Source: Branchiostoma floridae (Eukaryota; Chordata; Leptocardii; Amphioxiformes; Branchiostomatidae). From it: 64,000 nucleotides of DNA. Made by a program: the position numbers and the translations under genes. This document shows, one piece after another, positions 1 through 11,319 of the stretch. The notes under the pieces are model-generated. The model searched no databases. It saw only the letters and a program-made list of their open reading frames with translations, and was not told where the DNA came from. Each line of letters starts with the position of its first letter. The stretch's first letter is position 1. The stretch lies in the NCBI RefSeq assembly GCF_000003815.2, contig NC_049979.1, positions 26,862,639 to 26,926,638 on the forward strand, read 5' to 3'.

Positions 1-109
1 CACAAATGTCAATGAGACACTTGCGCCTATCTTGCATGCTTAAATATTTTGCTCTTAAGAAACGTTATCATGTCTGGCTAGACATAACAATGCTAACGAT
101 GTTTTTCAG

Positions 110-212
110 CGGTGGCGGTGACTCGTCAAAAATGGCGGCCTTAAGAAACCGCAGCATGCAGCTGAACCCTAACAACTGGCGCTACTGGGCATCCCGTGGT
201 TACAAACGTTAA
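110..212 (+). CDS. terminal exon of a small Cys/Gly-rich membrane-protein gene (5' part outside window)
   Basis: A pyrimidine-rich acceptor ending at 109 opens a 34-codon exon that stops with TAA at 210-212. It is recognised by similarity to the last exon of the gene at 5839-7730: both begin with a Gly-rich stretch (GGGDSS here, GGGGSS there) and carry the closely matching core QLNPNNWRYW / QMNPNNWRFW followed by a short RG(Y) tail. Both acceptors leave one base to complete the first codon, so the preceding intron is phase 2 in both. The upstream exons, by analogy a TM/Cys-run exon and an N-terminal exon, would lie to the left of the window. The paralogy is seen directly in sequence; the function is unknown. 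Confidence 0.6.
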
Positions 213-2616
213 CATGTATAAGTTAAGCAATGAGACTGACCTGGTTTGTCAGATAATATTTTTCTTTTCATAGTTGTATTGGCAACTTGACATTTGTTTT
301 AGACTTGGTAGCATTGCATTAAAATTCTAATAACCCCTCGAACATAGGAGTTTGAACAAAAGGTCGTCTTTCCCATCATGCCTCACCAAATATAAGTGGC
401 GGGGGTAAATTCTCAGACACTGGATTATGAATAATTCTCGTCCTTGTTATATAATCTGTGATTATATATTACAAATCGGATTGATTTTGTTTTCATGAAA
501 CTATTAGCTTTTATAAAATGATACCCGTCCTGCTTTTGAGCTTAACCCTTCCTTTAAAAGGGGGAAGTTGAAGAGATAATCATCATTCATCACTGCATTC
601 TGCATCTACAGAGAAAGAGGGAGGGATAAACTACGTATAATGATGGTTGAATACGTTCCACGTTCACCGAGACCTAGTATGTTGAAATGGAAGGGCTAAG
701 AAGATGGGTGAAATATGAGTTAAAAGTTCAGTACCGTGAAGAGTCATCATTAGTTTTCTTGTTGTGTGCTTTCTTGTTGAATCTAACTCCAAATAAATGG
801 AATCTACAGTACATCGATCCTTAACCATTGCATTGCACTACTACTTTTTGTCTAAACCTAAGTTTCATTTTGCTACGTTTATTGTTAACAAACGAATGCT
901 AAAATTTGTCAAAACATACACAGCTTCAAAAGTCATAGCAATGGCTAGAGCCTGCTACGGATGTTATTGGTTTGGGTAGCTGAAATGTCATCGTGATCAT
1001 TCCACCTGTGTACAAATTTTGGTAACCTTTTTCCTTTGCGACCGACAAGATATTTGCACGTTAATTGTGTAGCGCCAAAGCTTATCGCGAATTGTGAAAT
1101 TGTCTCAAATATGAAATCTCTGTCAAGGAGATTATGCTGCCTTTGCTTTTTCAACAGCCAATCACTATAAAATTGACTGGTTACTTTTCTTATTGAACCA
1201 ATCGGCGTCCACATCACGATACACCCTTAATTGCAGTTCTAGTTCATTCCGCTGAATTACAGTGGCGTCCATGTACCACAGTGAGTTGAAGAACTCTGGC
1301 GGATTAGTGGAGGAGCCGAAGTGCCACCAAGTTGCCCCTGCTGTTTTATGCCAATATGATTTTGCTCTATCACTTTTGGGAATAGAGGAACATGAACAAG
1401 AGGTCGAAGATCTCAAGCCTCCATGAGGTTTTTATATGTCTTTTTTATTTGTACTTACTACCTATTTAGCTCTATAGCTTACATTCAAATTTTTATTTCT
1501 GTGAAGTGTGATATTAGAACCAGTTGGGCAGACTTCCAAGGATGTTGTAAACTAGAAATCATCTCATTTGCTAAAAAAATATGAACAACCATTGAGATAT
1601 TTCCGTCCTAAGAAGTCATGTGCCTTTACATATATATTTGTTCCAAATTTCAACTTTTTGGATAAAAATAAGAATGCTATTAAACCAATAGAAGTTCGTT
1701 TTCATCACCATTTCGTTTGAACAGACACCACCACAAAAATTCAGACACACCGAAAACAAAACCCTCATTCACGGAGGTAACTAGCATTGATTCTAATGGG
1801 AATCAACTATACTGTTCTGAATGTATTTCATGAACTTTTGTGAGCTAACTTGGATTGGGATCCACAATGACTACATTGTCAAACCAAAGGCGTGGCTGGT
1901 AATAACATGGCAGGTACGAGGGTTGCTGCCGTGACACAACACACTCTTGCGGAATACCAATGAACTGCAGAATTGGAGTGTTAGTGACCTAGTGTGGTCA
2001 AGACAACGACGCAACATTTTACTGCGGGTGTCAATATAAAGCAAACCAAGCATTATATTCTTGATACCCAAAAAAGCAGTAAAATGCAAGGCAATACATC
2101 CACTAATGGTTCCTTCACCTATGACATACAAACGGTATGGCCAGTCCATCATTTTTACATAATGTCTTCATGAATAATATGGAAAAGAAAGATCAAATTT
2201 AGCTCGAAGCACATCATTAACAAATGACCAACATGTCTTGTTCACCTCAAACAATGCTATGTGTAGTCCCAAGGGCATGCCACATTAGGGCATGCCACAT
2301 TACTCACAATTCTAACAGTAAAGTTCCAAGATTTTAATACACTTAACGTTACCTCACTACACTATCATTTGTAACCAACCAGTATGTACACGTGAACACC
2401 GTTCAGCCACACAAGGCGGACGGCTTCTGCTTTTCCCGCTATTTTCATCGTAAAAGTATGCTTTAAAGCTCATCGAACGATGCATCTCCAGTCTTAATGT
2501 ACTCTTAAAGTAGAGGAAGGTTAGAGTGACTTAAATCACGGAAAGAAAAGAAGAAAGCTGCTTACAGAAGGCGAGCAACGATCCCTGGTACGCTGCTACT
2601 ATGTATATATATATAA
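213..2616. other. non-coding stretch, 3' flank of the first gene
   Basis: No exon with convincing splice sites or a recognisable domain is visible on either strand. Short open frames around 945-1416 (-) have no recognisable motif. A 15-bp direct duplication (gggcatgccacatta) lies at about 2273-2302. An isolated stretch near 1590-1620 resembles the terminal sequence of the inverted-repeat element at 56392-57067. Confidence 0.5.
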
Positions 2617-3137
2617 GGCCACAGCAAGTAAATTCTATGGATGACATACTCTGCAGACTGCAAAAATAGTGCGATAGGGCGAAAAAAACAAGATGGGTGA
2701 AAAAAAACCCCAAGATGGCCACATTTTCAAAAATAGGCACCATAAAGGTGTGATGACTGTGTAAAAACATGGTATCCGAGCAAACAAGACATTCGTTTCT
2801 GTATTTAAGATATGTACTGGTGTGGTAAAGGTGACATTAGTGTGGCAGACTGGCATCACCAACGAAGTTGATAACCACACTCATAACTTCCACATTGGTG
2901 TCACTTTTACAACTAGTCGTATCCAATAAGTTACATTTCTACTACTACAGTCCTGAGTACCTCGCAAGTGTCACTTCTACAAGTACAATTATTAGGCTAC
3001 GACACAATATATTTGCTCATTTTGGTACTTTATCGTCATGTTGGCCATCCCTGCAGAAGAAAAAAGTTCTTGTTTTTTTTCTGAGATCAGGCGAAAATTA
3101 ATGCGTGCGCTGATGATAACATTTACTTGCTGTGGCC
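2617..3137. mobile_element. PIF/Harbinger-type MITE, copy 1
   Basis: A 521-bp element without coding capacity. The ends are inverted repeats: GGCCACAGCAAGTAAAT at the left matches the complement of the right end, which finishes GCTGTGGCC. Both sides are flanked by TAA (2614-2616 and 3138-3140), as expected for the TWA target duplication of PIF/Harbinger elements. Two further copies lie at 17103-17595 and 55528-56224. The superfamily assignment is inferred from the three-base target site. Confidence 0.7.
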
Positions 3138-3589
3138 TAAGGCCACCAAAGCAAATAAATTTTATGCATTAAATCATCGCGCGCATTACTAATATATAAT
3201 CGCCTAATTATTTTGGGTTTGTGACCTGCGTAAGCTAATCAATGATGAACGTCACCATAACTAAATGGTGTAACGTTAAATGCGTATGTCATTTGCATAA
3301 CATCCACAAAAGCTCTAATTATTGCATGGATGTGTGAGGTGGCCGAAACTAGTTCTTTTCATTGTGATAGATTTCAAATCTTAAGATATTGAACTAATGC
3401 GGACACCTCTTCATCTCGGTCGCCAAGTGGCAACATGTCAGGTGTCACTGTTACCATGGTACTGGAGGGGCTGTACTTGTGGAGGGAGAGTGCGACAAGG
3501 TGCTCGGCTTGCCACTTAATTGGCTCAGGTGAACTCAAACCCGATGCAGTACATACTTGCCTCTATGAAAAAATGTATCAAATTGTTTT

Positions 3590-3760
3590 GGTGTGTATGT
3601 GCGTGTGTGCATGTGTGAGTGTGAGTGTGTGTGTGTGTGTGTGCGTGCATGTTTGTGTGTGCCTGCGCGCGCGTGTGTATGTGTGTGTGTGCGCGTATGT
3701 GCGTGTGTTAATTTGCGCGTATTTATGTGTTTGTGTCTCTGTGTGTGTTTATTTGGGTTT
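3590..3760. repeat. imperfect (TG)n microsatellite
   Basis: A long run of TG dinucleotides interrupted by TGCG and TGAG units. The Cys/Val-rich open frame over it is an artefact of the repeat and not a gene. Confidence 0.9.
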
Positions 3761-4149
3761 TAATTTTTTTCTTTCCGGATACTTGTGGTCTCATAACTGA
3801 ATGGAGTGCCCTAATACTGAGTATGTGGGTAGGGGTTGGCAAGATGAAGGTCAAGATTGATTGTTGGTCACCTTGTTCTTGACCTTGGTACTGCAGCAGA
3901 ATTTCAGTTTATGTATCTTTTGTCCTCGAAACTAAAAAAGAAAAATGTGTGTGTATGTTTAGGGGGGGGGGGATTCTTACAATGGATGTCCTTTATCGTA
4001 TGATACTAATCAGAATGTTGCCCAAGTCCCAACATTGAGAACATGAATATCGAACCGAGACGGGGGGGGGGGGGGCGATATTATTTGCAATAACAATACG
4101 TCAACACTTTCTTGAGCTATTCTCATCGAAATTTAAAAACAAATTTAGA

Positions 4150-4320
4150 GTCGGTCTATGTCGTTCCAAAGAAGCCGCTAGGGAGCCCAAACTAGGGGCC
4201 CATTATTGAACTTGATCTTCTTGATCTTTTCCCGGCCTTTAGCCACCTACCAAATTTCCATCTATTTCTCGAGTTACACTGTTCACAGACGCACCGACAG
4301 ACGGATAAACGGAACCAACA
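4150..4320. repeat. dispersed repeat with GCCGCTAGGG(A/G)GCCCA motif
   Basis: It carries GCCGCTAGGGAGCCCA, a second GGGGCCCATTATTGAACTTGA block, and an end resembling 'cacctaccaaat...tgttcacagac'. The same order of blocks recurs at 41570-41870 and 53328-53600, and part of it at 54860-54965. It is an interspersed repeat of unknown class. Confidence 0.6.
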
Positions 4321-4499
4321 ACATATCTCTATATAACCTTCTTGATTAATCAGATAGTTTTTATCTTAATAGATGCAGTTTTGAGACAAAGACAAACTTG
4401 ATGATATCAAGCCGAGAATAAGTTGTCTTAGACTTTTCACTGTCAATGTACTGTACTTCCTGTACTGTATCAAGGTATAGTAGCTAATGTCCAAGGATC

Positions 4500-5050
4500 A
4501 AGTAAATCTGTCCGGATATACAGCTTGTACTCTTCAGTAAAAACCTGGTGTACTACGCCATGAGGCGGTTTACTGGGTATGCAATAATACAACAACAGCA
4601 AAGTAATATTGAATTTAGAAGCTAGGTAAGCTGCAATTGCACAGGTTTACATATTATCAAGAAGTACGCGCAAAACAAAGTCGTAAATGGTCACCAAATA
4701 AATCATTAACTTGCACCGTAACAGAGGTCACAATGTCGTCCGCTGGTCGATACTATAGCCTGGAATCCAGTCCTGTTTGCGGGGTAGGCAACAATTGGAC
4801 ACGAATTCTCGGCGTCGTGCTGGCGTGACGTTTAGGGCATTTTACACATAGTACTCAGAGACACCCGGCTCAAATCTCCTCACTTCACCCAATAACAGTA
4901 GAAGAAGTTTATTTGCAAGTTCACGGCCGAGGGCTATTTGCAAGTACATGGTATGAACATAGGAGATTACAAGTGATAATGAACAATTATAAACAATAGT
5001 CTACTCTAATGCTAGTGCAATAACAACTCCACGAGTCCATACCTTCGCCA
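4500..5050. repeat. two LINE 3'-tail fragments
   Basis: At about 4540-4590 the text 'ctggtgtactacgccatgaggcggttta' resembles the tail at 10915-10955. At about 4903-4965 'agtttatttgcaagttc' followed by 'gagggctatttgcaagtac' is the complement of the LINE end at 44090-44150, where the same words precede AATAAAGATTATT. Both look like short, 5'-truncated retrotransposon remnants; the second is on the minus strand. Confidence 0.45.
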
Positions 5051-5126
5051 AATGATTTAGAATTTACAGATGTATTTTGTGTGTTTGCATTGGACAATCA
5101 TAACAGACGAACCGCGGGACCGCGCG

Positions 5127-5619
5127 TGGGACCGCGTAGCGCAGCGGCAGCATGTTCGAATCTGCACCGAGAGGTCTCGGGTTCGAATCCGGCTGCCGTG
5201 CCACCGATCTTGTGCCCTTGGGAAAGGCACTTTAAACGACGTTCCTCACTTTACTTAGGTAAAAATGAGTACCTAGCTTCGGCTAGTGCCTGCCCTCGGA
5301 TAGGACGTTAAATGGATGTCCCGTGTATGGGGAGAGCCATACCCCATGCACGTTAAAGAACCCCAACACGTGCGATGGTGCGGTGTGCGTTGGAACAAAC
5401 CATTCTGTCTGGAGTTGGTGATTCACTACAAATCACCCGGACGGAGGCCTGACGAACCTTCGTGTCGTATACGAAGCCATACGGTGATTTACATCATTCA
5501 CCATGCCCCGGAGAGGAGATAGGCGCCGCCAGGGGACTAGAATGACTATTGATACAGCATAACATGTCGTGCTGCCCCGACGGCTGATTAAAAGGCTATG
5601 GGACGAATGAATGAATGAA
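5127..5619 (+). mobile_element. tRNA-derived SINE, copy 1 (full-looking)
   Basis: The head has RNA polymerase III promoter boxes: an A-box-like TAGCGCAGCGGCAG and a near-perfect B box, GGTTCGAATCC. The body is shared with copies at 6318-6655, 34662-35154, 35210-35400 (-) and 50748-50820; diagnostic words are 'cttgtgcccttgggaaaggc' and 'ggataggacgtta'. It ends in a (GAAT)n tail. Confidence 0.85.
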
Positions 5620-5838
5620 CAGAACGCTAAAATATCATTTTCTTTGTGGCAAATAAGGCCCTTTTATTTTTCTATTCATAAACTTCTCATTTATGCAAAT
5701 AAGGCCCCTATTCGTCGTCCGTAGCTTGAGTTTGTTTTAGAGGCTAAAGTTTCGATTGGCGAAGAAAACGTCATCAGTGCCTGAGTTTCGGTGACCTTTT
5801 ACATTTTGTATCCTCTTGCAACAAGAACTCCGTATGTA

Positions 5839-7730
5839 ATGGCGAAGTCGAAGACATGTTGCTGTGTTTCTGTTATACTGGCGGTGTCTGTTGGCATTAC
5901 CATGATAGTGGTACTGGCCGTGTTTTTTGGTCTGAAACCCGTCGAACGGCCGGTCTCCCCCACTAATGGTCCCAAGGTGAACACTACTACCATGCCGACC
6001 ACCACTACCAAGCCGACTGACAGTGCCATGCCTACCGTAACACCACTGCCCAAACCCAGCGGTCAAGGGGGTAAGTAGGGTGGTAACTATCAGAAAATGA
6101 TCACCAGAGCTCGCTATTTGGCATAGATATAACTTTATTGCACAACAATTGTACGGGGTACAAAGTAATATATATAAGGTATTGCATAATCTCATACAAA
6201 AGCTAATAGCCGGCAAGCAACCTTTAATCTTTACTTGAACGATGTGACTTCAATATGGAACGTTGGAGCTCTAAAACTAGGGAAACTAATAACCAGACAA
6301 ATGGCATGTAAAGCTTGTGGGACCGTGTAGCGCAGTGGTAGTTTCTTCGGCCCGTGACCGAGAGGTTGCGGGTTCGAATCCGCCCGCTGTGTTACCGATC
6401 TTGTGCCCTTGGGAAAGGCACTTTACACGACTTTCCTCACTTCACTCAAGTGAAAATGAGTACCTAGCTTCGGCTTGGGCCGTCCTTCGGATAGGACGTT
6501 AGATGGAGGTCCCGTGTTCGGGGAGAGCAACACCCAAAGCACGTTAAAGAACCCGCCACATGTGCGAACATCCACCCGAGCGGATCAAACCATTCCGGCC
6601 AAAATAGGGGTAGGGAATCTCCCGAGCAGCCCTCGTAACCCCTGCTTCGCCTATTGGGTCAGTTAGTCCCCCCCCCCCTCAAAAAAAAAAAAAACTGCTC
6701 GCTAATAGTATATCGATAATTTATGATTTAATGATTGGTTCTCGAGTCTGAAACCTTGAATATTGATCAACGTTACCAGGCGAAACTGTGAAATAGTTTT
6801 GATGACTTGGACTTTATTTGGGGCTGACTATCGTTTGACGTTTGACCATGTGTCCGGACCATTGACTTTCCTGTGTCCGGTGACAGAGGTACACAGGTAT
6901 CAAACACCATGAAACATTAAGATTTTCTCTTCTCAGGTATCTCTCAGCCGCTTGTGATCGGCTTGGAAGTGGGTGGCGCAATCTTCTTCCTGCTCGTGTG
7001 CTGCTGTTCTTGTTGTTATTGTTGCCGTTGCTGTCTGGACTGGTCAGTGATAGTTTGTTTTTCACTGCAAACACGTGCACGTTGACGAACGGGTTTCTCT
7101 CGGTACCTAAAACGCACAGTAGCCTTACGGTCTCACAATCAAGGCCATCTCACCATGGAAAGCTAACATTTAGAATGGAAAGACGGTGGAAGTCTAATTC
7201 TCTTCTAACGTTATGCCAAAGAAATCAACAATATTCCTCTCTTGTACAAGTTATCAGCACTGTCTTTCGTAAAACACACGTGTCACAAAATGGAAATTCT
7301 TTAGACAAATATACGAGCAGCCTTCTCTTTTCTGATGTTTAAAAGTATCCTAAAAATAAACTATCCTAGCCATACATAACAATCCTGAGATCACAAGTAT
7401 CCAGAACTGGTACTGAGGTCAACTGAGTAGTCCATCCAATATAATAACGATGATACATAAAAAACAACACTTGCGCTATATTTTATTTTTTCGCATGCAT
7501 AACGATTTTGCCACTGGAAGATCTACGTTGATTAGTTGTTGGGATACGTTTTAGCAATTACAGACTGAAGTAAACATTGCTTTTGTGTCAGGACGGCTTT
7601 AACAATGCTAAACGAATTTTGCAGTGGTGGCGGTGGCTCGTCTTGGAGGGATTTCAAATGGTCACGAGACAACCGCAGTAACCAGATGAACCCCAACAAC
7701 TGGCGCTTCTGGAAGGCCCGTGGTTACTGA
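5839..7730 (+). CDS. small two-helix Cys-rich membrane protein, three exons
   Basis: Exons 5839-6070, 6937-7042 and 7625-7730 join in frame (444 nt) into a 147-residue protein. Exon 1 starts at the first ATG and encodes a hydrophobic N-terminal segment (about residues 8-31) and then a Thr/Pro-rich stretch; it ends at G|GTAAGT (phase 1). Exon 2, after TTCTCTTCTCAG, encodes a second hydrophobic helix running straight into a Cys run (VCCCSCCYCCRCC); its donor is TG|GTCAGT (phase 2). Exon 3 encodes GGGGSSWRDF and the core QMNPNNWRFW, ending TGA. The exon 2/3 design resembles the TM and tail exons of the PTTG1IP-like gene at 46901-53867, but no PSI-domain exon is visible in intron 1. A SINE sits in intron 1. 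The gene is well supported by splicing phase; its function is unknown, with a membrane adaptor or trafficking role the best guess by family analogy. Confidence 0.7.
6120..6215 (-). repeat. LINE 3'-end fragment in intron 1
   Basis: The words 'actttattgcacaacaattgtac' are the complement of a LINE tail ending in GCAATAAAGT. A similar fragment occurs at 24840-24930. It is short and 5'-truncated, lying antisense within the intron of the 5839-7730 gene. Confidence 0.4.
6318..6655 (+). mobile_element. tRNA-derived SINE, copy 2
   Basis: Same family as the copy at 5127: the head GTGTAGCGCAGTGGTAG, a B box GGGTTCGAATCC and the shared body 'cttgtgcccttgggaaaggc' are present. It is followed by a C-run and A-run around 6666-6695. 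It lies in intron 1 of the small membrane-protein gene. Confidence 0.85.
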
Positions 7731-8613
7731 AGTACCGTTCAACAGCTAAGGTGGCCACAGCGGCAAAGTTCATGTCTTAAAGGAATACTAAACTAGAGAC
7801 GAGGGTGTCATTTTCCAATTGTGTATCAATGAGTACATTATCAAACAACTATTTGCAAAATTCCACATGTGTTAATTACGAAACGTGTGTTTGTAGAACA
7901 ACATGACACTCACTAAACCCATCACTGATGATAATTATCTACATTGTTCCCTTATGTATACCAAGGACCATTGTGGTTACCCAAGCGTAGATGCTAAACA
8001 GGGAGATGACTTTACTCATCATTGAATAGAGCCACTCTGCTTGCAATTGCCTAGTTGTGAAAATTAACTTAGACCCTTAGTCACAAAGGGTCCTTGATAT
8101 ATAAGGGAATAACACTTATCAGGGAAATTATTTTTTAAACGAACAGATTATTAATTGTATGGCTTCTGATGTGTTTAATGATGACTATTTCGTGTACACC
8201 TTTTGTGTATTTTACAATGAGGCATGGGGACCAATTCATTAGTTCTTTTAAATCACCACATTTTTATTTAGTGGTTGTCTCTATTTTGCATTGGTGCGCT
8301 TTAAAGTCATGGAGCTGATGATGTATCAGGTAGCTATATATCATTTTCCTTGATAGCATTCCACAGGGCACTTTAACGTACTAATAACAATCGTTGTCCT
8401 AAGCTGTAATAGTGTTATAGAACAAATGGTATACATCTTATAGTGTGTGCACACCTTATACCTCCTTTTCATTTGTAACCACGAGTAATTATAAAAGGTC
8501 CAACAATACAAACTGGTGTGAATAACTTAATTCAGAGGCTAGAAGTCAAACGTTGTTGATTTCTGACTCTGTTTATGTGTGTGTTTTGAACGTTACTAAA
8601 CGACAGTGTCTTC
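7731..8613. other. 3' flank of the small gene, no feature recognised
   Basis: AT-rich intergenic DNA. No open frame with splice support and no repeat family recognised from elsewhere in the window, apart from a short 'acactcactaaaccca' stretch near 7907-7922 that recurs near 36028-36044. Confidence 0.5.
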
Positions 8614-8617
8614 TTAA

Positions 8618-8779
8618 TGCCCCGCCCCGTGGTGTATATTGTTGAGATAATCCTTGATCAGGTGCGATAACTACCGAATAAACCACAGAGTGAGCGTAGT
8701 GAACGAGGTGGTTTCCGAGGTGGTTACCGCACCTGACCAGGGATTATCTCACCATATACACCGAGGATAAGGCGGGGCA
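8618..8779. mobile_element. piggyBac-type hairpin MITE with TTAA target site
   Basis: A 162-bp fold-back element. TGCCCCGCC at the left and GGCGGGGCA at the right are perfect inverted ends, flanked on both sides by TTAA (8614-8617 and 8780-8783). The inverted repeat extends inward for about 50 bp through 'gagataatcc...tcaggtgcg'. TTAA flanks are the signature of piggyBac-type insertion; the family call is inference. Confidence 0.7.
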
Positions 8780-8783
8780 TTAA

Positions 8784-9629
8784 CGTTATTATCATATACT
8801 AGTATATGATAATAAGATATATCCTTCTGATTGTCAAAAATTTATATGTAAACACGTACAAGTACGCAAACAAAAACACAAGCGATCAAGCAAGACAGTG
8901 ACCAAGTCAAGTCAATGGGTATTTTTAAAAGTACGGTGCAAACTCTACGACCTGGTCGTACACTTGCATCGTGTTGACGTCGAATACATCATTTTGTAGT
9001 TCTTATTTGCCATGACACGAGCCAACTTATCTTTCTTCCTTTTTTTTTTAAATAAAACACACAAGTCAAGTCAAGCAAATCAGACAACCTGTAGCAGTTT
9101 GTGCGTGTGTTTTGGAACGGTGCTGGTGAATGCCCTCCTATTAGGAACCTTATTAGTTCTGCTCTGCAAAAGTCAACACACAAGTCACGTCAAGCGGATC
9201 AGAGTACCTTTTTGTGTGCGTTTTGGAACAGTGCTATACTCTTGAATAACACTACGGTAAGAACGTCAATGGCCTTTACCCCTGTTGGGCAGATCAGTCA
9301 AATACCTGTTGCTAAGGAAATTTCCCTCCTCATCTGTAACTGAAAAATTTTATGTTATCTTCCTTAGCTGCAGTTGAGATCATGCAGAAACGAAAACCAT
9401 ACCTCCATTTCACTTTATTTGTTTACGGATGAGCTTCTCGTGGATGTGGAGAATTTCCAAATTGTTATCAACTGAGTTTAAAGGCGCCATTAAAGAAGTT
9501 CTTAACTTAACAAGAGAGTGTTTTTTTTTAATAGATATCTATTCTTGCCCGCACACCTGCCGCGGGACCTTCCCTTTCCTAATCTCATCAAATAGGCTGA
9601 CCAATGGGCTGACCAATGGGCTAAGATTT
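8784..9629. other. intergenic, tandemly similar segments
   Basis: Two similar segments (about 9050-9135 and 9170-9245) share 'acacacaagtca(a/c)gtcaag' and 'gtgtgttttggaac(g/a)gtgct', suggesting a local tandem duplication. No gene recognised. Confidence 0.4.
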
Positions 9630-9920
9630 TGAGAAGGCTTTCGATTGTGTGGAGCACAATTTTATGTTTAAGGTATTAGAGAAATTTATCTTTAGCCCAT
9701 ATTTTGTCAACTGGGTATAGATCATGTATTCTGACTGTCTGGCCTCAGTTATCAACAATGGCTGGAAAGCCGCTAGTATACAACTGCAGCGGGGTATAAG
9801 ACAAGGATGCCCATTAAGTGCGCTACTGTTACTTTTTGTAGCAGAGGTCCTATTCTATAGCATACAAAATAACCAAAATATCAAAGGTGTTACAGTAGAC
9901 GAAGCAGAAATTACAAGATT
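9630..9920 (+). pseudogene. decayed L1/Tx1-type reverse transcriptase fragment
   Basis: Translation gives FEKAFDCVEHNFM, then an in-frame stop at about 9718-9720, then NNGWKAA...LQRGIRQGCPLSALLLLFVAEVLF. The A-box-like 'F-KAFD' and the 'RGIRQGCPLS' block are hallmark motifs of L1-clade reverse transcriptases. The YADD catalytic block, the N-terminal half and any endonuclease are missing. A dead, doubly truncated LINE copy. Confidence 0.8.
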
Positions 9921-10060
9921 TCCGGTATATATTCCTTTCCCGGCATTTTGAACTGGCATTTTTCCTTTCTCGGCATATTTTCCTTTCCTGAATCCACCCC
10001 CCCCCCCCACCCACAAAACTTACAAGGCCCCCCAGAGACGCCGGTGAAGGAGGTTAGTAC
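9920..10060. repeat. repeat shared with 33340-33500
   Basis: Words such as 'tttcctttcccggcat', a run of C, 'ccacccac' and 'agagacgccggtgaaggagg' occur in the same order at 33340-33500. An interspersed repeat of unknown class containing a homopolymer C tract. Confidence 0.55.
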
Positions 10061-10790
10061 ATGCTTGGCCCCTGTTCTGTCAATCGTTCCTAATACTCAT
10101 ACCCATACAACTTGGCACACTGTCTTGTGCACCACCACTGTCTCAAAAATGTAATTATGTTTCTTTAGTAAACTAAGATACCGTTGTACGAAATAAAACA
10201 GACTGAGTCTATGTAATGGTGTTTAAAAACCTTTAATCGTTATATATGCACGGAGTTTATTTGCACCATTGTCAATGCAACAAAAATAACCATAAATGTT
10301 AAATAAGTGTTTTATTTGTCCTTAATATTTCACATAAAAAAAGTTACGAAGCTCAAAATCGATCATTTGTGATACGAATTTGCTCACATTTCGGTATTTA
10401 ATTTCAACTCAATAAGCGCTGTGTCTTAAAATGCAGCTGTCGTTAAGTTTCGGGTCAAAGCAATGCCTCAGCGACAGTGAATTCTGAACTGAATACAAGC
10501 ACCGACAAACCTTTAAAACTGTATCTCATGATATGATATGATATGATATGAAATGTGAATAATTGTGACTAAAATGTGAATAATTTTCTTGAATTCAATG
10601 CCCTTTCATCAGTTAAGTCATTTTTGTTGTATTGATCATCAGTGATAGAGTGCATAAATATAATATTTAAATGTAGTCCATTCCGTCTGCGTCGCCAGTA
10701 ATCCCAATTATTATCAATTGATAATATTAACAAACACAAAAGCTAAAGGCACTGTAGTTTAATGTGTAGTGCCATAGATGAAAATTAATT
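10061..10790. other. intergenic, no feature recognised
   Basis: AT-rich DNA with a short (ATATG)n run near 10528-10550. No coding signal. Confidence 0.5.
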
Positions 10791-10792
10791 AA

Positions 10793-10965
10793 GAGTGGAA
10801 TATGTTATCACCAAGCACAGTAGGGGCGTCTTCTCTGGATAGTTTTAAAGAACACTTGCAGATATATATAGATGTGCAAAAGTTAGGTGTGACGAGTCGT
10901 TCAGTGTAATATAACCAGCTGCGAAACTGGTGTGTTACGCCGAAGGGCGGTTATACAGGATATAT
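10793..10965 (+). pseudogene. CR1/Jockey-type LINE C-terminal fragment and 3' tail
   Basis: The plus-strand frame reads NMLSPSTVGASSLDSFKEHL, the usual end of CR1/Jockey reverse transcriptases (a '...A.SL.SFK..L' helix). It is followed by a tail with 'gaaactggtgtgttacgcc', also seen at 4535-4565. The element is strongly 5'-truncated. Confidence 0.6.
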
Positions 10966-11319
10966 AGATCTAGATACAGATAATTACACTTATGCAGCAG
11001 CATAGATGGAAGTGCCTTGATTGATTTAGAGAAACTAGTCAAATACAAGCAGTGCTAGATATTATCTATGAACAAAAAAAAATGAAAATGTAAACTGGTG
11101 GGTACCTTTTATCTCTTCCAACAATCACATACAGCTACATACAGCAGATCATACAAACACTTGGTTAACATGGTTAGGGTCTGTTGTAAACATTTGTACA
11201 TCGATGTTAATACCTGCTGTAAGGTTCTATAAATTCCAGGATAACCCATGCTCTCGATGATGATTTTGTACAAGAGATATGTTTGCTTCTGTTAGTTCAC
11301 CCCGTTTACCCATTTCTGG

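Noticed and set aside
3435-3800. Cys/Val-rich open frame
   Set aside because: Produced by a (TG)n microsatellite; no supporting splice sites or homology.
5127-6400. tRNA gene candidates with good A and B boxes
   Set aside because: The heads are followed by the same SINE body in several copies and do not close into a complete cloverleaf with a CCA-compatible acceptor stem; SINEs explain them.
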